From: an uncultured Lachnospiraceae bacterium
GTDB lineage: Bacteria; Bacillota; Clostridia; Lachnospirales; Lachnospiraceae
NCBI GenBank assembly: GCA_946557105.1
Contig: CAMNSZ010000012.1
Span: 37,266 to 101,265 of the forward strand
Direction of reading: 5' to 3'
Length of the DNA: 64,000 nucleotides
Shown: positions 26,437 through 35,893 of the stretch, piece after piece
How the letters are laid out: every line of letters starts with the position of its first letter
Position numbering within the stretch: the stretch's first letter is position 1
Notes under the pieces: model-generated
Databases searched by the model: none
Told to the model about the DNA's origin: nothing
What the model saw: only the letters and a program-made list of their open reading frames with translations
Position numbers and translations under genes: made by a program

Positions 26437-27825
26437 TTAAAAATTAAACTTATCCGCAAAATATGCGTCCAAATCGGCAACCGCCACACGCTCCTGCTCC
26501 ATGGAATCACGCAGGCGCACGGTCACACAGCCGTCCGTAACGGATTCAAAATCATAAGTGACGCAGAAAGGCGTGCCGATTTCATCCTGTCTGCGGTATC
26601 TCTTACCGATATTTCCTCTGTCGTCATATTCGCAGTTATATTTCTTGGAAAGCTCCGCAAAAATCTTCTCGGCTCCCTCGCTCAATTTTTTAGAAAGAGG
26701 CAGCACCCCTATTTTCACAGGGGCAAGCGCCGGATGAAAACGAAGCACGGTGCGCATATCGCCGCCCTCTAATTCCTCCTCGTCATAAGCCGCACACAAA
26801 AAGGCTAAAACCACGCGGTCCGCACCAAGGGACGGCTCGATAACATAAGGTATGTACTTCTCCTTCTTCTCATCATCAAAGTAGCTCATATCCTCGCCGG
26901 AGGTGTTGGCGTGCTGCGTCAGGTCATAATCGGTTCTGTCGGCAATACCCCACAGCTCTCCCCAGCCGAAGGGGAATAGGAATTCAATATCCGTAGTTCC
27001 CTTGCTGTAGAAGCACAGCTCCTCCGGGCTATGGTCGCGCAGACGCATCTCCTCCTCCTTCATCCCAAGGCTTAACAGCCAGTCACGGCAAAAGCCCCTC
27101 CAGTATTGAAACCACTCCATGTCCGTTCCCGGCTCACAGAAAAATTCCAGCTCCATCTGCTCAAATTCTCTTGTTCGGAAGGTAAAGTTACCCGGCGTTA
27201 TCTCATTTCTGAAGGACTTACCAATCTGCCCGATACCAAAGGGAATTTTCTTGCGGGAGGTTCTTTGTACATTCTTAAAATTCACAAAGATACCCTGCGC
27301 CGTCTCCGGGCGCAGATACACTGTATTTTTTGCATCCTCGGTGACGCCTTGAAAGGTTTTGAACATCAGGTTGAACTGACGGATATCGGTAAAATCATGC
27401 TTACCGCAGCCGGGACAGGGAATGTTCTTCTCCTCCACAAAGCTCTTCATCCGCTCCTGACTCCATGAGTCTACGCTTTCAGTAAGTTCAATACCGTTCT
27501 CCTCGCAGAAATCCTCGATCAGTTTATCCGCACGAAAACGCTCATGACACTCCTTACAATCCATCAGCGGGTCGGAAAATCCGCCCAGATGACCGCTTGC
27601 CACCCATACCTGCGGATTCATCAAAATAGCACAGTCCACGCCCACATTATAAGGGTTCTCCTGCACAAACTTCTGCCACCATGCCTTCTTTACATTATTC
27701 TTAAGCTCCACGCCCAGATTACCGTAATCCCATGTATTGGCTAGTCCACCGTAAATTTCCGAGCCGGGATATACAAATCCTCTCGCTTTGGCAAGTGCTA
27801 CGATTTTTTCCATTGTCTTTTCCAT
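26437..27825 (-). CDS. glyS: Glycyl-tRNA synthetase (single-chain, alpha2 type)
   Basis: A 462-residue class II synthetase of the homodimeric type, with [13 protein letters not shown] near residue 15, motif 2 ([20 protein letters not shown]) and motif 3 ([12 protein letters not shown]), and the anticodon-binding domain at the C-terminus. It also carries zinc-type cysteines (CKECH, CPGC). It charges tRNA-Gly. I use the ATG at 27825; a GTG at 27873 adds 16 residues with no family match. It lies between a lipoprotein gene and alaS in one direction. Confidence 0.95.
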   Translation of the reverse strand: MEKTMEKIVALAKARGFVYPGSEIYGGLANTWDYGNLGVELKNNVKKAWWQKFVQENPYNVGVDCAILMNPQVWVASGHLGGFSDPLMDCKECHERFRADKLIEDFCEENGIELTESVDSWSQERMKSFVEEKNIPCPGCGKHDFTDIRQFNLMFKTFQGVTEDAKNTVYLRPETAQGIFVNFKNVQRTSRKKIPFGIGQIGKSFRNEITPGNFTFRTREFEQMELEFFCEPGTDMEWFQYWRGFCRDWLLSLGMKEEEMRLRDHSPEELCFYSKGTTDIEFLFPFGWGELWGIADRTDYDLTQHANTSGEDMSYFDDEKKEKYIPYVIEPSLGADRVVLAFLCAAYDEEELEGGDMRTVLRFHPALAPVKIGVLPLSKKLSEGAEKIFAELSKKYNCEYDDRGNIGKRYRRQDEIGTPFCVTYDFESVTDGCVTVRLRDSMEQERVAVADLDAYFADKFNF

Positions 27826-27884
27826 GATATTTCCAACCTTTCCGAGACTGCCCTTTACAATTGGTGCAGCCACATAATATTGTC

Positions 27885-28502
27885 CTATTTTAATAAAATA
27901 TATACTAAGCCCTCCGCTTTGGCAGTGTCTACGCTCCCGTCCGCATTATAGACGGCTCCCTCGCTCAGATAGCTGACCTTCCCCGGACAATAAATGACGG
28001 CTCTCTCGTCAGTGATAATAAGCTGTCTATTCTTATCGGCCATCAACTGGTCCTTGGAAAGAATAGTATTATCCTTTATATGATAAAGCACGACATTTAA
28101 GTCAAGCTGCTTCTGCAAGGCTTCCTCCACCGTTCCGTAGAATATTTCACTCTCGTTGTAATCGTAATCCGTGTAGGTCTCGGCGCTGTCATATTGATAC
28201 TCTATTATGGCTTTATCGTTTCTGTCCGCAACCATCTGCGCCTTGATTATCGATACGGGAATTATATCTCCCGTCTGTCTCTTTGTATTATATTCTCCTG
28301 CCTCCGCTACTGCCATCTGGGTAAGCTCCGAAATGTTGTAATACTCCTTGTCGAAATCCTCCACCACATATGCGCTTATCCGCCCGTCCTTCTCTACGGA
28401 AATAGTCGTTTTGTCTATTACCTCCGGAAGCTTCTCCCTACTACAGCCCGAAATCAGCAATGCGGCGAGGCAATAAACGCAAAGTATTATATTTTTCCTC
28501 AT
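27885..28502 (-). CDS. Uncharacterised lipoprotein
   Basis: A 205-residue secreted protein with a clear lipoprotein signal; the lipobox LISGC places the lipidated cysteine at residue 20. The rest is hydrophilic, with no motif I recognise; it looks like a small mixed alpha/beta domain ([18 protein letters not shown] near residue 57). It sits between recO and the glycyl-tRNA synthetase gene and is probably co-transcribed with them. Its role is unknown. Confidence 0.75.
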   Translation of the reverse strand: MRKNIILCVYCLAALLISGCSREKLPEVIDKTTISVEKDGRISAYVVEDFDKEYYNISELTQMAVAEAGEYNTKRQTGDIIPVSIIKAQMVADRNDKAIIEYQYDSAETYTDYDYNESEIFYGTVEEALQKQLDLNVVLYHIKDNTILSKDQLMADKNRQLIITDERAVIYCPGKVSYLSEGAVYNADGSVDTAKAEGLVYILLK

Positions 28503-28571
28503 AATATAAAGAGTCTCCTTTAACTTTTACTGACCTAATGAGTTACATTATACCCAACTTATAGTGGAATT

Positions 28572-29222
28572 TCAACAGAGAGTTTTCAGTATTTCAAGAC
28601 TTTTGAAATTATAGAGCATAAAACGCTTCCTATACAGTTCCGCCACCTCCTGCAATTCCTCCAGCACGGTGTCGTTTACCGTAAAGGTATAAAGCTTCTC
28701 TATGGAGCTCGACGCTATGTATTGAATGGCATAGGCTGCGGATTCGGAAAGCTCCCTGTCCGCAGGTATACCGGGAAACTCTCCGTTTACTGCAATCGCC
28801 TTTAATTCATAAATACACTTTACCAGCCGGTTAGGGAGCGCCGGCGCACAAACAGCCCTTAACGACTGATACAAAAGCTTTAGCATCTGTCGTTCGTCAT
28901 TGTTTTCTCTGGTATAATAATCCGCTATTTCCGCAAAATACATGCCGTAATAAGCGCCCAAATAATCCGTCATCAAGTCCTCAAAGTAATTTTGTATGTC
29001 CGCCTCCGCAACCGTATAAGAATTTCTTCCCACATATAATCTAAAATTGCCAAAGGAAAAAGGATTCGTGGCTGCCGCCAGACGATTTCCCGGCTTTCTT
29101 GCCCCCTTGACAAAAGCCGAAATCTTTCCTTTTTCCTTGGTAAGCAGGCAAATTCGCCTGTCATATTCCCCGAATGCCGTCTGTTTCAGTATCATTCCCG
29201 TTACACATACGAACTCCTGCAT
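28572..29222 (-). CDS. recO: DNA repair protein RecO
   Basis: A 216-residue RecO, with the N-terminal OB fold (GMILKQTAFGEYDRR, GKISAFVKGARKPGNRLAAA) and the helical C-terminal domain. RecO loads RecA onto gaps together with RecF and RecR. It is shorter than the usual 240-260 residues, and I do not see the CxxC zinc pair that many RecO proteins carry near residue 150-175. It lies downstream of era and a yqzL-like gene, the usual Firmicute order. Confidence 0.92.
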   Translation of the reverse strand: MQEFVCVTGMILKQTAFGEYDRRICLLTKEKGKISAFVKGARKPGNRLAAATNPFSFGNFRLYVGRNSYTVAEADIQNYFEDLMTDYLGAYYGMYFAEIADYYTRENNDERQMLKLLYQSLRAVCAPALPNRLVKCIYELKAIAVNGEFPGIPADRELSESAAYAIQYIASSSIEKLYTFTVNDTVLEELQEVAELYRKRFMLYNFKSLEILKTLC

Positions 29223-29376
29223 AAGGCTTTGCTCCTTGCTGTCTCAAACTCTGTTCGGGCTTTGTCTGCGTGCCCATGGAAGAGTGAATCGCGGCGTCAC
29301 CGCCGCTTTTATATGATAAATAATCCTCAATTTTCCCGGTACTTTCAAATTGCTTCCAGTAATTTAGTGACTGCAT
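29161..29376 (-). CDS. Small YqzL-like protein
   Basis: A 71-residue protein beginning MQSLNYWKQFESTGKIEDYL. The W-x-x-F-x-x-TG-x-I-x-x-YL pattern matches the Bacillus YqzL family, which sits in the same place between era and recO. GGGGAAG lies seven bases before the ATG. The end overlaps recO by 62 bases in another frame, and the C-terminal 40 residues resemble no YqzL protein, so the tail may be drifted or frameshifted. Function of the family is unknown. Confidence 0.65.
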   Translation of the reverse strand: MQSLNYWKQFESTGKIEDYLSYKSGGDAAIHSSMGTQTKPEQSLRQQGAKPYAGVRMCNGNDTETDGIRGI

Positions 29377-29445
29377 CTTATGCTTCCCCCTAATCGGTTC
29401 GGTAAAATTTTATTGCCTGTATTAGGGTTTGCAATTTGCTGTTTT

Positions 29446-30363
29446 CTATTCGCTCATCGTGATATCTTTGGGATTGTAGCCGAAATTTTTTAATAGGAAA
29501 TCACTGTCTCTCCAATCCTTTTTTACCTTGACCCAAAGCTGTAAATTTACTTGCATTTCCAGTAAATCCTCTATCTCCGGACGCGCCGTTGAGCCTATTT
29601 TCTTAAGCATCTGACCGCCCTTTCCGATAATAATCCCCTTATGAGACTCTCTTTCGCAAATAATGGTCGCTTCAACATCGCAGAGCTTTTTCCGCTGCTT
29701 CATGCTCTCAATGCTTACGGCTATACCGTGAGGAATCTCCTCCTCCAAAAGGCGCAGCGCCTTCTCTCTTATCAGCTCCGCCACAATCTGTCGCATGGGC
29801 TGGTCAGTAACGGTGTCCTCGTCATAAAATGCCTCGCCGTACGGAAGATATTTTAAAATACATCTGACCAGAGTGTCCGTGTTCTCTCCCTTTAACGCGG
29901 AAACAGGCACAATCTCCTGAAAGTCCAGCTCCCTTCGATAAGCGTCTATAAAAGTAAGAACTTCCTCCCGTTTTACTGTATCCGTCTTGTTAATCACTAA
30001 AATCACAGGTGTTTTTGTCTTTTTAAGCTGCTCGATAATATGTCTCTCTCCCGCTCCGATAAACGTCGTCGGTTCCACCAGCCACAATATCACATCCACC
30101 TCGTTCAATGTATGCTCCGCCACATTTACCATATAGTTCCCCAGCTTATTTTTCGCTTTATGGATTCCCGGTGTATCCAAAAATACAATCTGCCCCTCCT
30201 CTAAAGTAAGAACCGTCTGTATGCGGTTGCGGGTTGTCTGAGGCTTATTTGAAGTGATTGCTATCTTCTGACCGATAAGCTTGTTCATCAATGTGGACTT
30301 TCCTACATTAGGTCTGCCGATCAGTGTTACAAAGCCTGATTTAAATGCCGGATTTTCTTTCAT
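29446..30363 (-). CDS. era: GTPase Era
   Basis: A 305-residue Era. The G1 motif GRPNVGKST is at residues 17-25, G3 is DTPGIHKAKN, G4 is NKTD, and the C-terminal KH domain carries IIGKGGQMLKKIG. It binds 16S rRNA and helps assemble the small ribosomal subunit. The start overlaps the 3' end of the DUF4349 lipoprotein gene by 23 bases, so translation may be coupled. Confidence 0.97.
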   Translation of the reverse strand: MKENPAFKSGFVTLIGRPNVGKSTLMNKLIGQKIAITSNKPQTTRNRIQTVLTLEEGQIVFLDTPGIHKAKNKLGNYMVNVAEHTLNEVDVILWLVEPTTFIGAGERHIIEQLKKTKTPVILVINKTDTVKREEVLTFIDAYRRELDFQEIVPVSALKGENTDTLVRCILKYLPYGEAFYDEDTVTDQPMRQIVAELIREKALRLLEEEIPHGIAVSIESMKQRKKLCDVEATIICERESHKGIIIGKGGQMLKKIGSTARPEIEDLLEMQVNLQLWVKVKKDWRDSDFLLKNFGYNPKDITMSE

Positions 30364-31405
30364 CTGTGTCTCTTTCCTTATCTCCTGATTCTTGTTGGGC
30401 CGATTGCCGCGCCTGTTGGAATATCTGCATCTGTCTCGCCTGAAGCTGCGCCTGCTGCCTCGCCCTCTCCTCTGCCTGCTTTTGTCTCTTCTTATCCCCC
30501 TGCTTTATTAACAACCGAATTACCAATACAATTACCGTAACGACTATGGCCAGTAAAATCAAATAAGGCAAATTAATCAAAACCAATACTATAAACTCTA
30601 CCAAACCGTCTCCGATATTTTTCAGGCTGTCCGCAAAACCGCTGCCGATACGCTCCCATGTTGTCTTCTCCTGCACGGGAGTCAGTACCTCTACCTCATC
30701 CACATCCAGACATACCGTACTATAATCCACTTTATTGTCATATGTGCGCAACTGTGCTTCCATACTTTCCATCTGATAGCGTATATCGGATAAACGGCTC
30801 TCTAATGTAATAATATCCTCCAGTGTCTCAGCCCTTTCCAGAAGCTCCAGAAGCCTGTCATGTTCTGTCTCGAGCGCTTTCTTATGGCTCTCCAAATCCA
30901 CATAGGTTAAGGTGATATCCTCCACATTGTCGATGCGCCTTACCACATTGCTTATACCCGTTACAGCGTTCAGGAAAGTATCCAGCTGTTCCGCCGGAAT
31001 TCTTATCGTCATCTCCGCACTGCGTCTGCCCCTGTACCCGGAATAGCCGCTTCCATTGTAGGTATTCATATTCTCTATGTAGCCGTCCAGTGCCTTGACC
31101 TGTTCTTGGATAGAATCCAAAAGAACGTCAAACTCCTTTGTCTCAATATTCATGTTCACCGTTCTTATCAGCTTACGATTTGAACGGACGGCACTGTCGC
31201 CAATACTATTTGCAGCCCCTATCTCCGCGCCTCCTTCGGAGATTTCTCCCTCCTGTGAAACAGAATATGCTGAGCTTTGAGGCTTCATGTCGGACATTTT
31301 ATTTACCGACTCTCCCCCGCAGCCTGCAAGACATATCATCAAACATGTCAAAAACAGAACCGCCATATTTTTAACTCTTAAATATTCCTTTGTTCTTCCT
31401 CTCAT
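30341..31405 (-). CDS. DUF4349 membrane-attached lipoprotein
   Basis: A 354-residue protein with a lipoprotein signal (LAGC lipobox near residue 28), a DUF4349 domain (RKLIRTVNMNIETKEFDVLL onward), a long coiled coil near residues 160-220, a C-terminal membrane helix (IVLVLINLPYLILLAIVVTV) and a Gln/Arg-rich cytoplasmic tail. Function of DUF4349 is not established. The start is uncertain; in-frame ATG codons at 31417 and 31366 are alternatives. Confidence 0.82.
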   Translation of the reverse strand: MRGRTKEYLRVKNMAVLFLTCLMICLAGCGGESVNKMSDMKPQSSAYSVSQEGEISEGGAEIGAANSIGDSAVRSNRKLIRTVNMNIETKEFDVLLDSIQEQVKALDGYIENMNTYNGSGYSGYRGRRSAEMTIRIPAEQLDTFLNAVTGISNVVRRIDNVEDITLTYVDLESHKKALETEHDRLLELLERAETLEDIITLESRLSDIRYQMESMEAQLRTYDNKVDYSTVCLDVDEVEVLTPVQEKTTWERIGSGFADSLKNIGDGLVEFIVLVLINLPYLILLAIVVTVIVLVIRLLIKQGDKKRQKQAEERARQQAQLQARQMQIFQQARQSAQQESGDKERDTDERKSGI

Positions 31406-31430
31406 ACTTATACCCATACCTTTCCCACAT

Positions 31431-31456
31431 GAGCCTTTCTCTTATGGGAAAGGCTC
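31431..31456. other. Hairpin at the end of the M16C peptidase gene
   Basis: GAGCCTTTC pairs with GAAAGGCTC over an 8-base loop, directly at the stop codon of the peptidase gene. An A run follows on the plus strand and no T run follows on the minus strand. It may protect or partly end the transcript before the DUF4349 gene. Confidence 0.5.
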
Positions 31457-34373
31457 AAAAAAGATTTTCAATTTTCATAAATAAATCCTGTTCCTCTTTG
31501 ATTTTACCCGAATTGCCCACAACGCAGAGACAATCCTGTTCCAGAAAGGCGTCAATATATTTGGACAAAGCCCGGATATCCTCCGGCGTAACGGAAAGCA
31601 CCTCGTCTCTCTCTCTCTGCTGTAATGCATCGGTCACCCCCGTCATATAGGCGCTCAGGGATCTAAGCCCCATAGCCGCCGGGTTTAAGGGCGTATCCAA
31701 ATCACTGACTGCTCCGATAATATATTGGGTCATAGTGCGCTCATCAGCATCAAATTCCGATATCGCCTGCGCCGCCTTCTCGAAAATATCTAAAGTCCGG
31801 CTCAGATTAGGGTCTCTGTAGGACACAAAATAGCTCTCGCCCAGCTTGCCGAAGCTGCACATGCAGCCATAAGCGCCTCCCTTTACTCTGACATTCATCC
31901 ATAAATATTCATAGCCTAACAATACCTTGAGCACCTTAAGCGCTCCTGTGTAAGGAAGTCCCTTTTTACGGAAGTTTCCTGCCCTACACACATATTGTAC
32001 CTGTCCTGAGGTCATAAAGCCCTCATTCTTTTTGCTCAGACTGGGAATATAATGCTCCTTCTTCACATCGCAGGCATACAAATTTCTCTTAAGCTCCTCA
32101 ACGGGCGCTTCCAGCCTGCTTACCGCCTCCCTGTCACCCACAAAATCCACCATGAGATTTTCCTTGCGGAATATCATTTTGGCAAGCTCCTTAAGCCTCT
32201 CCGCCAGAGCGTCCTTCTCCTCGTCAAAGTGCTCCTCAAGACGGGCAACCAGACGATAAAAGGGTATCCCCGAAAGCTCCTCGTTCAAGGCTCCCGCCAC
32301 GCTGCCGTAAGCCATTGCCCTGCCCACGGCAACACTGTGACTGCTCGACATCATCTGCGCCTGCATACGCGATTTACCCTCCGCCAATATTTCATAGATA
32401 CGCTTTGTATCCGTAAAATCACTGGTTAAAATGATTTCCTGCAGAAGCTTAATCGCTTTCTCTATATTATGATACAGCACCTTTGTCTTAAGCTCCAGAG
32501 TCACCTTGCAGCACTGTAAATCGCTTACGTTTCCGTAAGCATTATTTACCGCCGCCATACCGCCGGTAATTAAATTTATCTCGTTAAACAAATCTCCATA
32601 TCGGTAATTCTCCGTATTTAAAAGACCCAGACAGCTCTTTAAAATACCTACATAAGCAAAATAATCCTCCGGCACTTCATTCAGGTCAAAAATCAGCCTA
32701 AGATATCCTATTTTGTTGGTATCAAGCTCATGGTACAGAAGGAGGGTATTGCCAATAGAAAGCTCCTCGTTGACAAAAGCCGGCGCCTCTTTCTTCATAT
32801 CCCCGCGCTTCAGCATGGGCAGCTTTTCCAAATCCTCCCTGCTGTCCTCCTTCTCCTGAAATTCCTTAAGCGCCCTGTATTTATCGATAACCTCCCCAAG
32901 CTCTTCCTTAGTCATTGTCGCCTTCTTTTGGGCGAGCGCCTCCTTAAGCGCCTCCTCCTGCTCCTCCAAAAGCGACGCCTTAGGCTTCAGGATAACAATA
33001 CTGCGATGCTTGTTCTCCATAAGCCAAATTCTTACCAGCTCCTCAAAATAGCCTTCCTTTACTCTCTTTTTTAATTTTGTAAAGGTTTCGACAGCCTCGA
33101 TATGAATAAAGGGCTTACTCTCGTCATAAAGCCAGCTGTCCAGCATCTGCAGCCCATACATAAGCCCCTTGGGATAAGAGCCGAAATCTGCCTCCCTGTA
33201 TTTAAATTCGTAATAGTTGATGCCTGCAAGCAACGCCTTTTCATCAAAGCCGTTCCTGACAATTCCCTGCAAAACCTCCTCTATTGTCGCAAGAAATTCC
33301 TCCTCCTTTAAAAGAGAGGTATCCTTTGCCACCACGCTGAAATAAGGCTGCCTGATACCGTTTTCATAGATGCTGTAAACATCCTTGCCAATCCCCTTAT
33401 CCACAAGCGCCTGCTTTAAAGGGGCTCCCGGTGCGGAACAAAGTGCGTAATCCAGAACCTGAAACGCCACATACAGCTCTCTGTCCAGATTGTCGGCAAC
33501 GGACATATTCAGGGAAAGATAAGTATTTTCCTCCTCACTCTCGCCCTCGTTTACAGGATATTCCTTGACCACACGGTTGACCCGATTAAATGCAGACTGT
33601 TCCCCGATACGGGAATCCACCTCTATTCCCTCGAAGCCGGACAAATAATGCTTATCAATAAAATCAAGCTTCTCCGCCATATCCATGTTCCCATACAGAT
33701 AAATATAACTGTTGGAGGGATGATAATATTTTTTGTGAAATTCAAGAAACTCCTCATAGGTAAGCTGTGGGATTGCCTCCGGATCTCCCCCTGACTCGTA
33801 GGCATAGGCGGTATCCGGATAAAGCGAACTCATCAGCTCCCTCTCCAGAACGTCGTCCGGCGAAGATAAAGCTCCCTTCATCTCATTATATACCACTCCG
33901 TTGACGGTAAGCTCGTTCCCTATATCCTCCAGCTCGTAATGCCAGCCCTCCTGCCGGAAAATAAACTCGTTTTTGTATATATTGGGATAAAAAACCGCAT
34001 CTAAATATACATGAACCAGATTTTGGAAGTCCTTATCGTTACAGCTTGCCACCGGGTATAACGTCTTGTCCGGATAGGTCATGGCATTCAAAAAAGTATT
34101 TAATGAGCCCTTGACCAGCTCCACAAAGGGATCCTTAATGGGAAATTCCTTGGAGCCGCAGAGAACGGAATGCTCCAAAATATGCGCCACACCGGTGGAA
34201 TCCTTCGGAGGCGTGCGGAAACCGATGTAAAACACCTTATTTTCATCATCGTTGGAAAGAAGGGCAACTCTCGCTCCCGTCTTTTTATGCCTCATCAGGC
34301 AGCTCATGCTTTTAATATCGGCAATCTCTCTTTTTTCCAATATTTCATAAGCAGTTAATTCTTCTATACGCAT
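31455..34373 (-). CDS. M16C zinc metallopeptidase (presequence-protease/insulinase family)
   Basis: A 972-residue peptidase of four homologous domains. The inverted zinc motif HILEH is at residues 64-68 with the distal glutamate in the YNEMKGALSSPDD segment, and the C-terminal half carries the arginine/tyrosine substrate-binding region (RVKGGAYGCMCSFGK). Members digest short peptides in the cytosol or organelles (PreP, Cym1). No signal peptide is visible, so it should be cytoplasmic. It starts the long minus-strand run that continues with the DUF4349 gene and era. Confidence 0.93.
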   Translation of the reverse strand: MRIEELTAYEILEKREIADIKSMSCLMRHKKTGARVALLSNDDENKVFYIGFRTPPKDSTGVAHILEHSVLCGSKEFPIKDPFVELVKGSLNTFLNAMTYPDKTLYPVASCNDKDFQNLVHVYLDAVFYPNIYKNEFIFRQEGWHYELEDIGNELTVNGVVYNEMKGALSSPDDVLERELMSSLYPDTAYAYESGGDPEAIPQLTYEEFLEFHKKYYHPSNSYIYLYGNMDMAEKLDFIDKHYLSGFEGIEVDSRIGEQSAFNRVNRVVKEYPVNEGESEEENTYLSLNMSVADNLDRELYVAFQVLDYALCSAPGAPLKQALVDKGIGKDVYSIYENGIRQPYFSVVAKDTSLLKEEEFLATIEEVLQGIVRNGFDEKALLAGINYYEFKYREADFGSYPKGLMYGLQMLDSWLYDESKPFIHIEAVETFTKLKKRVKEGYFEELVRIWLMENKHRSIVILKPKASLLEEQEEALKEALAQKKATMTKEELGEVIDKYRALKEFQEKEDSREDLEKLPMLKRGDMKKEAPAFVNEELSIGNTLLLYHELDTNKIGYLRLIFDLNEVPEDYFAYVGILKSCLGLLNTENYRYGDLFNEINLITGGMAAVNNAYGNVSDLQCCKVTLELKTKVLYHNIEKAIKLLQEIILTSDFTDTKRIYEILAEGKSRMQAQMMSSSHSVAVGRAMAYGSVAGALNEELSGIPFYRLVARLEEHFDEEKDALAERLKELAKMIFRKENLMVDFVGDREAVSRLEAPVEELKRNLYACDVKKEHYIPSLSKKNEGFMTSGQVQYVCRAGNFRKKGLPYTGALKVLKVLLGYEYLWMNVRVKGGAYGCMCSFGKLGESYFVSYRDPNLSRTLDIFEKAAQAISEFDADERTMTQYIIGAVSDLDTPLNPAAMGLRSLSAYMTGVTDALQQRERDEVLSVTPEDIRALSKYIDAFLEQDCLCVVGNSGKIKEEQDLFMKIENLF

Positions 34374-34659
34374 AACATGTATCGTTCCTCTCCTAATTTT
34401 ATTGCAAAAAGCATTCCTATAAGACTGCTTCTGCCTGCGCGCTCGGCCGCGCTCTCATTTCATACCATTCAAAAATAATTTCTCCTAAATCCGGATAGCT
34501 CTTTTTAATATATCCGTATTTCTTTTCAAAATGGGCGCCGCTTTTGGTATATTATTCTCCAAATATTTTTTTATATCGCTCAATAACAATATTATTTCAA
34601 CAAAAGGCTTCTCCCGCCATTGACTGATACGTCTTCTCCCGCTTATGCGACGGTAATTT
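34374..34659. other. Intergenic stretch with a possible decayed coding segment
   Basis: No complete gene is visible. On the minus strand between about 34430 and 34560 one frame reads as a plausible 44-residue protein end (it contains HFEKKYGYIKKSYPDLGEII) with no start codon and a stop just before it. This may be chance or the remains of a gene. Confidence 0.3.
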
Positions 34660-35079
34660 TTAAAATGTCATCAGCGCAAGCTTGCTCATGCAAAGCTCCT
34701 GAATTACCACGCCTTTTGCCTCCTTTTGAGAGGGCGTCATAGCCGCAAGCTGCTCCACACTCAGAAGCCTTGTAGTATACCGCTTCCTTCGTTTTCCCGT
34801 AAAAGACTTTTTCTCTTCAATGATGTTAACCTTCGCTCTGGCCTTTATCTGCTTATATATTTTGACCGTAAAGCTCTCAGGCTTCAAATAATACAGATGC
34901 GTCTCCAAAGTATCCTGCAAATCAGCCTCCGGCAAAATATATCTTTCCACAATCAGGCGAAATTTAAACGGGATGTTCTCTTCCTCCAAAATCTCTCCCA
35001 AGGTATACTTCGCTCCCACATACAAAGAAGTCGTATCCTGCATACTATATTTGTAATCTTCATATACCGTCTTTTGCAT
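34660..35079 (-). CDS. Uncharacterised basic protein paired with a sigma-like gene
   Basis: A 139-residue soluble protein I do not recognise. It has a hydrophobic-helical first half (LGEILEEENIPFKFRLIVER) and a basic second half (GKRRKRYTTRLLSVEQLAAM), which would suit nucleic-acid or RNA polymerase contact. It starts six bases after the sigma-like gene, so the two are almost surely translated together. No signal peptide or membrane segment. Function unknown. Confidence 0.7.
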   Translation of the reverse strand: MQKTVYEDYKYSMQDTTSLYVGAKYTLGEILEEENIPFKFRLIVERYILPEADLQDTLETHLYYLKPESFTVKIYKQIKARAKVNIIEEKKSFTGKRRKRYTTRLLSVEQLAAMTPSQKEAKGVVIQELCMSKLALMTF

Positions 35080-35085
35080 ACTGCT

Positions 35086-35853
35086 TCAGCACTCCGTTTC
35101 CGGCAGAATATCCTTCGCGGCAGAATCAATATATTCGATTCCAAAACCGCTCATCCTGACCGCGTCCTCAATCGCCTTTCTGGTAAGTCTGGTCTCGGCC
35201 GCAAGCTCCTTCACCGTAACCTTACGGCGCAAATCCTCCGAAAGCTCCTTTGCCTTCTCAAACACCTCATTGACCTTATCCGCCACCCTCTGATCCTTTT
35301 TTTGATTATCGGCATTCTCTTTAATATATTCCTCCATGGCGTCCATAATCATTTTGCCCAGCATCCCCTGCGCTTCCTCCGGTCTCTCCAGACTTCCCAG
35401 CATGGTAACTCCCATGGCGAGCGCCACATTTCCTTCCCCAATCAAATCTTCCAGATACACGCCTTGACCCGCATACAGCTTGGCAATCTCTGCAACATCC
35501 TTCAGATAAAGCTCCACAAGCCTGTTCCTTGCCTGCGCCTCTCCCGCCATGGCCGAAATAGTATACGCCTTTCTTTCACTCTCGCTGCACATAGGCATCC
35601 TTGCTATCTCGTCCAAATAATCCTGCAGATAATCCCTCTCCTCGTCCGTCAAAAAATCGTCGGGATCCATAGGCTCTCCGATTCCCACCTTATGCTGAAG
35701 CAGATAATCGTATACCATCTGAAGCTTATCGTCCGAAAGCTCAAGCCGAGCAAATTTCTCCCTCACCTGTTCTTCACTGACGCAGTTTCCCTGCTGTTTT
35801 GCAAGCTTTCTTATCTGCTCCAACGACTGTGCAAACAATACTTCTTTATTCAT
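35086..35853 (-). CDS. Sigma-70-like protein lacking region 4
   Basis: A 255-residue protein. The N-terminal acidic part resembles region 1.2 (LTDEERDYLQDYLDEIAR). Residues about 105-150 resemble region 2 (LYAGQGVYLEDLIGEGNVAL), and residues about 210-240 resemble a region 3 helix-turn-helix (KVTVKELAAETRLTRKAIED). No region 4 helix-turn-helix for -35 recognition is present and the protein ends soon after region 3. The region 2.3/2.4 residues that melt and read the -10 element look degenerate. It may be a specialised or regulatory sigma-related factor. It is followed directly by a small basic protein. Confidence 0.72.
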   Translation of the reverse strand: MNKEVLFAQSLEQIRKLAKQQGNCVSEEQVREKFARLELSDDKLQMVYDYLLQHKVGIGEPMDPDDFLTDEERDYLQDYLDEIARMPMCSESERKAYTISAMAGEAQARNRLVELYLKDVAEIAKLYAGQGVYLEDLIGEGNVALAMGVTMLGSLERPEEAQGMLGKMIMDAMEEYIKENADNQKKDQRVADKVNEVFEKAKELSEDLRRKVTVKELAAETRLTRKAIEDAVRMSGFGIEYIDSAAKDILPETEC

Positions 35854-35893
35854 AAAAACCGTGCCTTTCTTGGACCGAAAGCCGGCCCTTCGC

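Noticed and set aside
27826..27884. T-box leader for the glycyl-tRNA synthetase gene
   Set aside because: Only about 60 bases separate it from the lipoprotein gene, too few for a T-box, and no TGGNACC element is seen.
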